A stretch of DNA of 32,413 nucleotides from Bacteroidales bacterium. Its GTDB lineage: Bacteria > Bacteroidota > Bacteroidia > Bacteroidales > WCHB1-69. The translations under genes were made by a program, and so were the position numbers. The DNA lies in contig JAGCSI010000122.1 in the NCBI GenBank assembly GCA_017964255.1, forward strand, positions 1 to 32,413, given 5' to 3'. Below the pieces are notes generated by a model. The model saw nothing but the letters and a program-made list of their open reading frames with translations. It did not search any database and was not told the origin of the DNA. Shown piece after piece: positions 9,909 to 17,516 of the stretch. How positions within the stretch are numbered: the first letter of the stretch is position 1; every line of letters starts with the position of its first letter.

Positions 9909-10703
9909 ATGGAATCCTCAAATTATTCTGCGATTTCACAAATTAACACATCCATACAAAGCAATGCTTTTTCTGAGCATACAATTCAACTAATTGACAA
10001 TTACATAAACGACATACTCAATGGAAGAACAAATCTTGATCGATTCAATTTACCAGAGCATGCAGGACTCTGCACGGCAGGTGCGCCGCTCATTGGGGCG
10101 TACATCGTATGCAACTACGCGAGAACAAGCCTTGAACCAAGTCGAGATGCTGGAACAAGCCAAACAAGCAGCCCAACAAACTGGGAAATAGACGCTAAAC
10201 AAGAAAAGATGGTGCAACAATGGGCGGAAACAAAAAAACTGTGGTTCCCTCATGCCGAACAATATATTACAACCACATTTGGTCCTAAAATAGCAGAAGG
10301 AGCTGAAGCAAAAGTTTATTACAAAGACGGCTGCACCTCTGTCGTAAAAGCACGCACTTCAATTTATTCCACTTTAGGCAAAGCAATGGAAGCCATTGCA
10401 TTACACAACACTCTATTTCCAGAAACGCAAATGTCCGTAATTGGTTTTACTCGCGACTCTGACGGACTATTCCGTTGCATTCTCACTCAACCATATATAG
10501 GCTGCAAACGATTGGCAACAAAAAAGGAAATTGATGAAATGGTGCTTGCAAAAGGTTTTCATGATAATTATGGCGGACAAGGTGTAAACTACATCGGTAA
10601 CCGTCTTTACTTGGAAGACATGCATCCTGCCAATGTGTTTATTGATATACTTACAGATAAACCGACATGCATTGATTGTATTGTCAAGTTTATTGCTAAG
10701 TGA
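9909..10703 (+). CDS. Kinase-like protein of the 'polyvalent protein kinase' type
   Basis: 264 residues from the ATG at 9909. The C-terminal half reads like a divergent protein-kinase fold as seen in polyvalent proteins of phages and conjugative elements: glycine-rich EGAEAKVYY (130-138), VVK with candidate ATP-binding K147, an EAIALHNTLFPET helix (161-173), a hinge-like ILTQPYI (191-197), a catalytic-loop-like LEDMHPANVF (235-244) with D237, H239 and N242, and a metal-binding-like CIDCIVKF (254-261). The N-terminal half has ERF-like RFNLPEHAGLCTAG, often seen before such domains. Base composition is AT-richer than the housekeeping neighbours, which fits transfer. No phage or conjugation genes are adjacent. 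A catalytic role is inferred, not shown. Confidence 0.6.
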   Translation: MESSNYSAISQINTSIQSNAFSEHTIQLIDNYINDILNGRTNLDRFNLPEHAGLCTAGAPLIGAYIVCNYARTSLEPSRDAGTSQTSSPTNWEIDAKQEKMVQQWAETKKLWFPHAEQYITTTFGPKIAEGAEAKVYYKDGCTSVVKARTSIYSTLGKAMEAIALHNTLFPETQMSVIGFTRDSDGLFRCILTQPYIGCKRLATKKEIDEMVLAKGFHDNYGGQGVNYIGNRLYLEDMHPANVFIDILTDKPTCIDCIVKFIAK

Positions 10704-10731
10704 TTGAGTTATACAATCCAAACAAACTATT

Positions 10732-11355
10732 ATGAGCAGTATTAATCTGCCTTTTTCGTTTAACTTTTTCGAGCATTATGTCGGAAATTTAGTTGTTACA
10801 CTATTAATCCTAACGATGTCCAACTCAACACAAGCGCAAAAAGTGCCGGGGCACTATAGCTATGCGCACAGCTTTCACTATGACCTGCATGGCAACCATC
10901 TTGAAGTGTATGAGACCGGCACAATGGATTTTCAAGCCAACGGAACGGCCATCGACTCGGCCCGTCAGGTATATGTGGCGACACTCAAAGATGGAGGCTC
11001 AGCTACGTATGTGTTCAACTATGTGAGTCCCAGCCGCTGGCGCTTAAACAAGAAAGACTTTTACTTCTCCGGCATCAAGGATAGTTTCAGCATGGAAGTA
11101 GCGGAAACATCCCGCAAAGGCTGCGACAAAACCCGAGCCGACGAGTTAGCTTTAATCTCTTACACACCGTACCGAGAGTCCCGTGTTTTTATCATATGGG
11201 AGGCGATACATTTTTTTGTCGTCATTGGATATATAGTGGGTGTAGGAATAGGTGCAGCCATCGCAGCCAGTGGCTCCCCAAAAATAGGCGTATTTACCTG
11301 TAAGCACGTCAACTCCTGGGTAGATACCAGCGGGCACAGCCCCAAATCCTGTTGA
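10732..11355 (+). CDS. Small exported protein with a lost 3' end (reads antisense into FISUMP gene)
   Basis: The frame encodes 207 residues, but only about the first 140 look like a real protein: a hydrophobic export segment (about 17-36, STQAQ) and a lipocalin-like beta region (DFQANGTAIDSARQVYVATL, NYVSPSRWRLNKKDFYFSGI). From about 11152 the frame is simply the reverse of the FISUMP gene's last 200 bases. The two genes therefore overlap tail to tail, and the original C-terminus seems to have been replaced. It could be a pseudogene, or a hybrid protein with a new, hydrophobic tail. No function is assigned. It starts 28 bases after the kinase-like gene and may share its promoter. Confidence 0.55.
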   Translation: MSSINLPFSFNFFEHYVGNLVVTLLILTMSNSTQAQKVPGHYSYAHSFHYDLHGNHLEVYETGTMDFQANGTAIDSARQVYVATLKDGGSATYVFNYVSPSRWRLNKKDFYFSGIKDSFSMEVAETSRKGCDKTRADELALISYTPYRESRVFIIWEAIHFFVVIGYIVGVGIGAAIAASGSPKIGVFTCKHVNSWVDTSGHSPKSC

Positions 11356-11937
11356 ATTGTTGGAACTTAAGTCATAACCTGGAGAACATTCCTTGTCACT
11401 TGTTGTCCAGTCTCTATTGGCTGCCAATGCATTCGCATAATCTCTTAGATGTTCACTGCAAACATATTCATCCTTGCTCATGCAATATTCGGTAAGTTGA
11501 TCCCATTCCGCATCACTTGGCAAATGCCACCCGTTGGGACATATTCCTTGCATACCGCTTGGATTAGCTTCACTGCTATTTGCTCCCCTTGACACTGCGG
11601 GCCAGTTGTAAAGATAACCGTATGTGGCAAAATCACCGTTTGTCGCATAACGGTATGCGTGATGAAAATTTGTTGTAGTACCCTCGTCAATCTCTGTGCC
11701 GTCAGCATAATGTGTGGTGCGCAAATTAGAGGCCATCCATACCTGTGTGCCGAGTTTTACAGCATTGTAAGTGTTGCCGTCGTAATCTTTTACGGCATTT
11801 TTGATAATGCCGTCGCCTGCGGGTTCGGAATCGCCTGCGGGTTGATTGTCAATGTTGATTTTCTCTTTTTTGCATGAAACCATGCATAATGCCAGGCTAA
11901 GAACAAGGCCCGTAATGAGGAAAAAATATCTTTTCAT
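11152..11937 (-). CDS. FISUMP-domain lipoprotein
   Basis: A 261-residue lipoprotein. The signal peptide ends in the lipobox-like MVSC with C22 as the lipidation site, followed by KKEK and a Pro-Ala-Gly-Asp repeat linker (tandem copies of the same bases). The rest is a Fibrobacter succinogenes major paralogous (FISUMP) domain: DYDGNTYNAVKLGTQVWMA, SNLRTTHYADGT, YGYLYNWPAV, CPNGWHLPSDAEWDQL, STGFGAVPAGI, and the closing LSVRCVRD. These domains occur in many surface proteins of Bacteroidota and Fibrobacter; their exact role is not settled. Its 3' end overlaps the preceding plus-strand gene. A second FISUMP gene is cut by the right edge of the window. Confidence 0.88.
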   Translation of the reverse strand: MKRYFFLITGLVLSLALCMVSCKKEKINIDNQPAGDSEPAGDGIIKNAVKDYDGNTYNAVKLGTQVWMASNLRTTHYADGTEIDEGTTTNFHHAYRYATNGDFATYGYLYNWPAVSRGANSSEANPSGMQGICPNGWHLPSDAEWDQLTEYCMSKDEYVCSEHLRDYANALAANRDWTTSDKECSPGYDLSSNNSTGFGAVPAGIYPGVDVLTGKYAYFWGATGCDGCTYSYTHYISNDDKKMYRLPYDKNTGLSVRCVRD

Positions 11938-12074
11938 TATGTTTGTTTTTGGTGGTGAAAATGTTTTTTGTCCATCAGATTGTCGTCTTACAACAACATG
12001 ACGCTTTAAACACCGAAAACGTTACAATGAAAATGAAATTTAAGCAAAGACGGGGGATAAGAATGAGTTTCGTT

Positions 12075-12641
12075 TTATTTCTTGCGAGATTTCTTGTTTG
12101 CCTTTGCCTTATGTCCGAAGTTGTAGCCCACACGGATAGACGGTTCGATGCATCTCGTTTCTTTGGCCAGAGAAATTCCGTATGAGAGTTCGCCCATCAC
12201 ATACCAATTGTTGGAGAACATGCGGCCGAAGCGGAGCTCAATGGGCAGAACCAAGTCCATATCCACATATTCCAAACCGGCACCAGGTCCTATGCCCAGT
12301 ATAAATGGCTGGTTTTTGAGGTCGCCAAACTCCATCAGCAATCCTGCCGACAATTTGATGGCAGAATAGAATTTGTCGTATTCGTTGTAGGGTTTGAAGG
12401 AGCCCAGGAAGCCGCCTCCGCCACTGATGTAAAAGCCCATGGCGAATTTATCGTTCACCGGATAGGCGAAATCGCCCCCGATATGAAGATTTAAACCCGC
12501 GGCTTTCAGATCATAGCATTCCACAGGAATACCCAGCCCGAAATTCAGACCTTTCAAACGCGGCAGCTCAGTTTTGGCATTTTGTGAAAACACCGAAACG
12601 CTGCAAATCAATGCTATGGTAAATATGAGTGTTCTTTTCAT
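12075..12641 (-). CDS. Outer-membrane beta-barrel protein
   Basis: 188 residues from the ATG at 12641 (MKRTLIFTIALIC). A signal peptide (about 1-20, SVFSQ) is followed by alternating polar/apolar strands with many glycines and aromatics typical of a small outer-membrane barrel: LNFGLGIPVE, FAMGFYISGGGGFLG, AIKLSAGLLMEFG, FILGIGPGAGLEYVD, IELRFGRMF, WYVMGELSYGISLA, IEPSIRVGYNFG. An odd Lys/Arg-rich tail of about ten residues (KAKANKKSRKK) follows the last strand, which normally ends in an aromatic residue. The start at 12641 is preferred over 12668 because it begins the signal peptide. Function unknown. Confidence 0.75.
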   Translation of the reverse strand: MKRTLIFTIALICSVSVFSQNAKTELPRLKGLNFGLGIPVECYDLKAAGLNLHIGGDFAYPVNDKFAMGFYISGGGGFLGSFKPYNEYDKFYSAIKLSAGLLMEFGDLKNQPFILGIGPGAGLEYVDMDLVLPIELRFGRMFSNNWYVMGELSYGISLAKETRCIEPSIRVGYNFGHKAKANKKSRKK

Positions 12642-12688
12642 TGTCATATAGTTGGTAAATAAATTCAAAATTCAAAATATACTACCCC

Positions 12689-12790
12689 GGCCTTCGGCCA
12701 CCCGTTGGAGGCTGCGCCTCCTTTCTCCTCCTCGCTCGGCATAGCTCAAGCAAACTTGGCTCTGCACTCGCTCCTTCGTCGAATCTAAAA
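12689..12790. repeat. GC-rich hairpins between the barrel and GH genes
   Basis: GGCC-TTC-GGCC at 12689-12699 and GGAGGC-TGC-GCCTCC at 12707-12721 are perfect three-base-loop hairpins in the same style as those near 6904 and 26628. A CTCGCT...CTCGCT-bearing stretch without a gene follows to about 12780. Confidence 0.6.
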
Positions 12791-12807
12791 GAAGGGGAAT
12801 TATAATT

Positions 12808-12842
12808 GTCAACTGTCAACTATCAATTGTCAACTGTTAATT
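12808..12842. repeat. GTCAACTGTCAACTATCAA array at a stop codon
   Basis: Variants of TCAACTGTCAACTATCAATTG repeat and include the TAA stop (12837-12839) and the last Asn codon of the minus-strand glycosidase gene. Confidence 0.75.
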
Positions 12843-14765
12843 GCCCACTATCTCCTTATGACTCTTCAGGATCGTCTTCGCGGTTCCTTTCTTATTGGAG
12901 AACTCGAACATTGACATCGAGTACCAGCCTTCATAATCCGGAGCCCAGTAGCGGATGCCAGCCATGCCATGCGTTTTGCCCCAAGCTATCACATCTCTGT
13001 AAATGTAGGCCTGTCCCTGCTGGTCTTTCTCATAGCCTTTCAACTTCTTGTTCCAGCCAGCAAAAGGACCTTCCATTTTACCCGACGGATAAGAGAACTC
13101 ACCGATGAAGACAGGAACATTACACTTCTTGTTGATCTTGGTGATGGTTTTGGTCAACAGTTTTTTCTTGTTGAACGACATCGCGGGAGCGCTGGGATAA
13201 TAGCTGATACCAGCGGTTTCCATCTTGTATCCGTGTTTCGCCATATAGCGGAAATACGAGGCGCTGCATCTTGGGGTAAAGACCACCGTAGCGATATGGG
13301 TCGAGAATTTGACCTTGGATGCGTCCATATTTCTCTTTTCGTAGGCCTTCAGGATACCATTTTTGATAGCCGCAAACTCTTTTACATTATACGCCCACAC
13401 ATGCTTCTTCAGCCACCATACGGAAAACACCGAAGCCATATAACGCTTCATAGCGGAGGCTTTCCCCAATTTGGCATCCACAGCGGTTTCTGTGCCCATG
13501 CCCACACCGGCGAAACCGAAGTTGGCCTCGTTGCCCAAATTCCAGTTGTTGACAGTACAGCCTGTAGCCAAAATAGCATCGGCGACGAATTCGCCGTAAG
13601 CTTCCAGAACCACACAAATCTCATCGAGGGACAGTTCCGACCATTCCTTACCGTTTTGCAGGGCATAAATATCTGGATATTCCTCAAAACACGGCTTTTG
13701 CACACGATCCATATCCATGTAAGTGTACGCACACATGATCTCAGGATTGATGGGAATATTCAACGCTGCCGCAATCTGGCACAACTGTATTCCCTGGTCG
13801 AAAGTATGCACATTGGCGTTTTCGTCCGGCTCACCATCGGTAATGTTTTCGGCGGTTTTGTGGCGTTTGGTGGCGATTCTCACATACATTTCCGTGGAGC
13901 CGAGACTGCGGTAGATGCTCTGCAACTGTTCCGGTGTCGTGGCAATGCTGTCGCCAATCACAAAGGTGTATCCCTGCTCGAACTGGTTCAGCGAGAAGGG
14001 ACTCAGCGAAAGCGCCACACGGAAACCTTCGGAATCCTTTGCGGGAAAAGCCTTTTCGCCTCCTTTATATTTTTTCGTCTGTTGTAACGCATTGTTCCCG
14101 TCAGATATTTTCGCAAGCGGTAAAACCACGATCTGCGAATTGCCCAGCGTCTGCATCACGTGTTTGGTCTCCCGCTCTTCGCCATCAACGATGACATAAC
14201 CGACGTATTCCATACGGTCATTGGTCTGTAGAGACGTTTCCGAAGACATCCCGGCGGCACCCGCATATTCAATCTGATTGGCACCACCGCCTTCTCCACA
14301 CACCATCTTAATAGACGATTGCTTGCCGTTCTGGCGGGCAGTCATCACATACGTGCCGGTTTTGGCCAAGTTGACACAAAAACTATGGGTTCCAGCAGAA
14401 ACGTCAGAAAATGATTTCCCTACAATTTTACGGCCGTTCATATCGATAATTTCCATCAGAACATCACCCGCTTCCGCCACCGTAAGGCGAACATTGGTAG
14501 TGGCTTTGAAAGGATTCGGAATGTTTTGCGACAGCACAAAACCATTGTTTTCACTAAAATCATCAATGCCAGTACCATTCTTCAGAATCAGGGTGGTATC
14601 AGGCCAGTAAAGTGTTTCCTGCCAGCCTTGGGTATGGTTAGTGATGACCACCCGGTTCAGCTGTGCATAACGGCTGTCGGCATCACGCCCTGTGAAGCTG
14701 ATGGTTTGGGCCACAGCGCCAAAACACATCATAATCAACAGCAAAAAAATAGAAATCTTTTTCAT
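12837..14765 (-). CDS. Exported GH53-like glycosidase with an internal sorting-like domain
   Basis: 642 residues from the ATG at 14765. A signal peptide (about 1-20, GAVAQ) is followed by a beta-sandwich (about 75-160) that reads like a type IX secretion C-terminal sorting domain: LSQNIPNPFKATTNVRLTV, EIIDMNGRKIVGK, SAGTHSFCVNL, GTYVMTA. It sits at the N-terminal side here instead of the end. After a linker bearing a decayed palindromic element, a TIM-barrel domain (about 255-642) fits clan GH-A, family GH53 or near it: acid/base candidate E413 in WNLGNEANFG and nucleophile candidate E556 in FIGEFSYPSG. GH53 enzymes cut beta-1,4-galactans; that substrate is an inference. The protein ends at VGN with the stop inside a repeat array. 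Confidence 0.7.
   Translation of the reverse strand: MKKISIFLLLIMMCFGAVAQTISFTGRDADSRYAQLNRVVITNHTQGWQETLYWPDTTLILKNGTGIDDFSENNGFVLSQNIPNPFKATTNVRLTVAEAGDVLMEIIDMNGRKIVGKSFSDVSAGTHSFCVNLAKTGTYVMTARQNGKQSSIKMVCGEGGGANQIEYAGAAGMSSETSLQTNDRMEYVGYVIVDGEERETKHVMQTLGNSQIVVLPLAKISDGNNALQQTKKYKGGEKAFPAKDSEGFRVALSLSPFSLNQFEQGYTFVIGDSIATTPEQLQSIYRSLGSTEMYVRIATKRHKTAENITDGEPDENANVHTFDQGIQLCQIAAALNIPINPEIMCAYTYMDMDRVQKPCFEEYPDIYALQNGKEWSELSLDEICVVLEAYGEFVADAILATGCTVNNWNLGNEANFGFAGVGMGTETAVDAKLGKASAMKRYMASVFSVWWLKKHVWAYNVKEFAAIKNGILKAYEKRNMDASKVKFSTHIATVVFTPRCSASYFRYMAKHGYKMETAGISYYPSAPAMSFNKKKLLTKTITKINKKCNVPVFIGEFSYPSGKMEGPFAGWNKKLKGYEKDQQGQAYIYRDVIAWGKTHGMAGIRYWAPDYEGWYSMSMFEFSNKKGTAKTILKSHKEIVGN
14228..14250. 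repeat. Decayed palindromic element inside the GH53-like gene
   Basis: GTAGAGACGTTTCC (14228-14241) matches 2196-2209 exactly over 14 bases; the other arm (CGAAGACATC) has drifted from the expected GAAACGTCTC. It encodes SETSLQT in the linker between the sorting-like and glycosidase parts; the copy at 2196 encodes ETSPQT in the same frame. Confidence 0.6.
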
Positions 14766-14894
14766 AATACGATAAATTCTGAAAATTGAATGGTAAAAAT
14801 ACATCGTTTTTTACATATATCAAAGGGAATAACGACACAATGATTAGCCGTTTTTTCCTAATATTTAGCCGTTTTGACGAAACGAAGGCCCAAC

Positions 14895-14925
14895 TTGTCC
14901 ATTTCGGAAAAAAGTGCTAATTTTG
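14895..14925 (+). promoter_or_regulatory. Promoter of the AraC-family gene
   Basis: A TTG -33 element at 14895-14897 and a TAATTTTG -7 box at 14918-14925 are 20 bases apart, matching the Bacteroidota promoter layout. The ATG follows at 14964. Confidence 0.6.
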
Positions 14926-14963
14926 CAGGAAATTTTGACCAATAATTTTGACCGACACAGACC

Positions 14964-15830
14964 ATGAATCCTCCCTTCATCCGTATGTTTCCCGACTATG
15001 CCCCACCCGCCAAAATACTGCATAACGGTGACGAATTCATTCTGCTCCTGCATCCGGAAATGCCCAAGAAAAAAATGGACTTCCAGCAACCGGAATACTT
15101 TACTTTCATTGTGGTGCGTAATGGTTATGTGTGTGGCACGATGGACGGAACAAACTACCGGGCAAATGCGCCGGCTTCGATTGCCATCTTGCCGAGGCAA
15201 CATGTACACTTCGACAAATTTGACCCCAAGGCCGACTGTGTGGTGTATCTTTTGTCAACGCGACTGGTGCAGAGAATCCGCTTAAACAACGAATTCACCG
15301 TTTATGCGGCACTCCAAAGCAACCCTGTTCTGCAATACACGCCCGCTGAGATGCGCATTCTGGACGACATTCTGCAATTGCAGTGCGATGTGCTGCAGCA
15401 CACGCAGGCCGAACAACTGTTAGACATCAACGCCATGCTGCTCCATATCGGCTTTCATTTGCTGGCACCTTTGCGCTTACGCGAAAATGCCCAAGGAGAG
15501 CAGGACACCAAACGCCATGAGCTGTTGACCATGCGTTTCACCGCCCTATTGGACCAATACTATGCGCAGCAGCACCGAGTAGCATGGTACGCCAGCGAAC
15601 TGTGCGTGGCACCCAAGTACCTTAGCGAGAGTGTCAAACGAGCCACTAACCATACGGCGGGCTGGTGGATTGACCATTACCTGATGCGCGACGCCACCCG
15701 TATGTTGCGGCAAGGAAAGCTGTCCGTCAAAACCATCGCCGCCCGTTTGAGCTTCGACGACCAATCCGCCTTCGGCAAATGGTTCAAGCGTCTGAAAGGC
15801 GTCTCACCCGCACACTTCCGACAAAACTAA
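14964..15830 (+). CDS. AraC-family transcription regulator
   Basis: 288 residues. The N-terminal part (about 1-170) is a cupin-like sensing region (YFTFIVVRNGYVCGTMDG, ASIAILPRQHVHF). The C-terminal 100 residues form the paired helix-turn-helix DNA-binding domain of AraC/XylS proteins: AWYASELCVAPKYLSESVKR for the first helix pair, then LSVKTIAARLSFDDQSAFGKWFKRLKGVSPAHFR, the classic signature region, up to the last residue. The ligand cannot be told. It is divergent from the GH53-like gene, with 198 bases between the starts, so that gene is a possible target. Confidence 0.9.
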   Translation: MNPPFIRMFPDYAPPAKILHNGDEFILLLHPEMPKKKMDFQQPEYFTFIVVRNGYVCGTMDGTNYRANAPASIAILPRQHVHFDKFDPKADCVVYLLSTRLVQRIRLNNEFTVYAALQSNPVLQYTPAEMRILDDILQLQCDVLQHTQAEQLLDINAMLLHIGFHLLAPLRLRENAQGEQDTKRHELLTMRFTALLDQYYAQQHRVAWYASELCVAPKYLSESVKRATNHTAGWWIDHYLMRDATRMLRQGKLSVKTIAARLSFDDQSAFGKWFKRLKGVSPAHFRQN

Positions 15831-15833
15831 AAA

Positions 15834-15906
15834 TAGAGACACGACAAATCGCATCTCTACCATATTATTACGTTCCCTTCGTAAAAAGGAAAAGACAAAT
15901 CGCGTC
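15834..15906. repeat. Palindromic element copies between convergent genes
   Basis: TAGAGACACGA-CAAA-TCGCATCTCTA (15834-15859) pairs at 9 of 11 arm positions. A shortened copy, GACAAATCGCGTC, lies at 15894-15906. Both sit between the stops of the AraC and arginine decarboxylase genes, where they could act as a transcript end, though there is no T run. Confidence 0.65.
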
Positions 15907-15910
15907 ACTA

Positions 15911-17356
15911 TTAGTATCCCAAAATTTTAAGCATGGATTTATAGCTCTGCTCCTTGGCGAAAAGCTTGGTGCATAACTCACCGTCCTCATCCCTATATAT
16001 AATAATATGTTTAGGAGCCGGCAACATACAATGCTGGATGCCACCATAACCACCGACCGCCTCCTGATAAGCACCCGTATGGAAAAGGCCGATATATTGG
16101 GGATCTTCATCATAATTAATTTCAGTCGGCTTACTTGTTCCCTCGAAATTCGAATCAGCTGTCTGATGAATCTTCGGCAAGAACACCGCATTCAGATGCG
16201 CTTCCGAATTATAATAATCGTGACTATCACAGGTCAATCCACCCAGGAAAACACGCTCGTATTCACGATCCCAATGATTGATGGCGAGAATGATAAACTG
16301 CTGATTGATAGCCCAGGTGTCAGGCAAAGTAGTCATGAAGGAGCTGTCAATCATATTCCACAGCTCACGGTCATTCTGTCTCTTCTGCTGCAGAATGGAA
16401 AACAAAACCGCACTGGATTCACCCACTGTATAAGAACCGAACTCAGTGAAAATATCCGGTTCACGCACTCCCTCACGATCACAAATCTGCTTGATTTGCG
16501 ACACAATCTCTTCGGCCATGTACTCATAATCGTATTCAAAACCCAAAGAGTTTTTAATCGGGAAACCACCACCGATATTCAATGAATCCAATTCTGGGCA
16601 TAACTTCTTCAAATCGCAATACAGGTTCACACACTTCGTCAACTCATTCCAATAATAGGCCGTATCCTGAATACCGGTATTGATAAAGAAGTGCAACATC
16701 TTCAGCTCAAACTTCGGATTCTTCTTGATTTTGCTTTCATAAAATGGAATGATATCATTATATCGGATACCCAAGCGGGAAGTGTAGAATTCAAATCTTG
16801 GCTCCTCTTCAGCGGCGATTCTGATACCAAGTTTACACTTGGAATTCAGATTCGCATCCAACAAATTAAACTCATGTTTGCTATCCAAAACCGGAATAAT
16901 ATTCGTGAATCCCTTGTCCAACATCATGGAGATGTTGTCAATATACTGCATCTTCTTGCAGCCATTACATATAATATAATTGTCCTTCTCGAACTGTCCC
17001 ATGTCGTGCAAAGTCTCCACCAAGTTCAAATCGAAGGCGGAGGAAGTCTCCAAATGCACGTCATTTTTCAGCACTTCGGACAACATAAACTCAAAATGAG
17101 AGCTTTTTGTACAATAGCAATAGTGATAATCGCCCTGATAATCGGACTTCGCAATAGCCACATTGAACCATCTTCTGGCCTTCTGGATATTCTGGGAAAT
17201 CTTGGGGAGGTAGGTGATTTTCAGCGGTGTACCATACTGCTTGATGATATCCATCAAGGGAACAGTGTTGAATATCAATTCATTATCTTCAACCTTAAAT
17301 TCCTCCTGCGGAAATTCGTAAGTCTGTGAAATCAGATCAATGTACTTGGTTCTCAT
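15911..17356 (-). CDS. Arginine decarboxylase (group IV, PLP-dependent)
   Basis: 481 residues, the size of the short Bacteroidota arginine decarboxylases rather than the 630-residue SpeA of E. coli. The fold III barrel is recognised from YHYCYCTKSSHF with PLP lysine K84, HLETSSAFDLNLV, YIICNGCKK, LGIRIAAEEE, the glycine-rich phosphate-binding LNIGGGFPI, FTEFGSYTVGES and, in the C-terminal beta domain, GGLTCDSHDYY, which carries the catalytic cysteine and substrate-binding aspartate. It would convert arginine to agmatine, the first step of polyamine synthesis. No agmatine-processing gene is adjacent. It has its own -7 box at 17389. Confidence 0.85.
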   Translation of the reverse strand: MRTKYIDLISQTYEFPQEEFKVEDNELIFNTVPLMDIIKQYGTPLKITYLPKISQNIQKARRWFNVAIAKSDYQGDYHYCYCTKSSHFEFMLSEVLKNDVHLETSSAFDLNLVETLHDMGQFEKDNYIICNGCKKMQYIDNISMMLDKGFTNIIPVLDSKHEFNLLDANLNSKCKLGIRIAAEEEPRFEFYTSRLGIRYNDIIPFYESKIKKNPKFELKMLHFFINTGIQDTAYYWNELTKCVNLYCDLKKLCPELDSLNIGGGFPIKNSLGFEYDYEYMAEEIVSQIKQICDREGVREPDIFTEFGSYTVGESSAVLFSILQQKRQNDRELWNMIDSSFMTTLPDTWAINQQFIILAINHWDREYERVFLGGLTCDSHDYYNSEAHLNAVFLPKIHQTADSNFEGTSKPTEINYDEDPQYIGLFHTGAYQEAVGGYGGIQHCMLPAPKHIIIYRDEDGELCTKLFAKEQSYKSMLKILGY

Positions 17357-17388
17357 AGCCTTTTCAATTTTTTTAATGATTGAGACGG

Positions 17389-17396
17389 CAAAAGTA
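17389..17396 (-). promoter_or_regulatory. -7 promoter box of the arginine decarboxylase gene
   Basis: TACTTTTG on the minus strand, 32 bases before the ATG at 17356. Confidence 0.6.
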
Positions 17397-17479
17397 CAAA
17401 ATAAATTAATCGGATTACATATAATAACGCAATCCGACTAATTTAAATTTGATTTTTTAACACAATCCAAGTGAATCAG

Positions 17480-17516
17480 ATTGTCAATTATCAATTGTCA
17501 ATTGTCAATTATTAAT
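17480..17516. repeat. TTGTCAATTATCAATTG array at a stop codon
   Basis: Variants of TTGTCAATTATCAATTG repeat from 17480 and run into the last codons (ATT AAT AAT) and TGA stop of the minus-strand MscS gene. Confidence 0.75.

Noticed and set aside
10021-10191. A 56-codon open frame overlapping the kinase-like gene, shifted by one base, with protein-like composition (MEEQILIDSIYQSMQDSARQ at its start)
   Set aside because: The main frame is uninterrupted, has its own promoter, and its N-terminal sequence fits the region normally found before such kinase-like domains. No start signal favours the inner frame. A frameshift or overlapping gene is possible but unsupported.
12969-14087. Long plus-strand open frame (372 codons) opposite the GH53-like gene
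   Set aside because: It has no domain-like sequence, and the minus strand encodes a signal peptide, a sorting-like module and glycosidase motifs.
15831-15910. Bidirectional terminator between the AraC and arginine decarboxylase genes
   Set aside because: The palindrome is imperfect and has no T run on either side, so it is listed only as a repeat.
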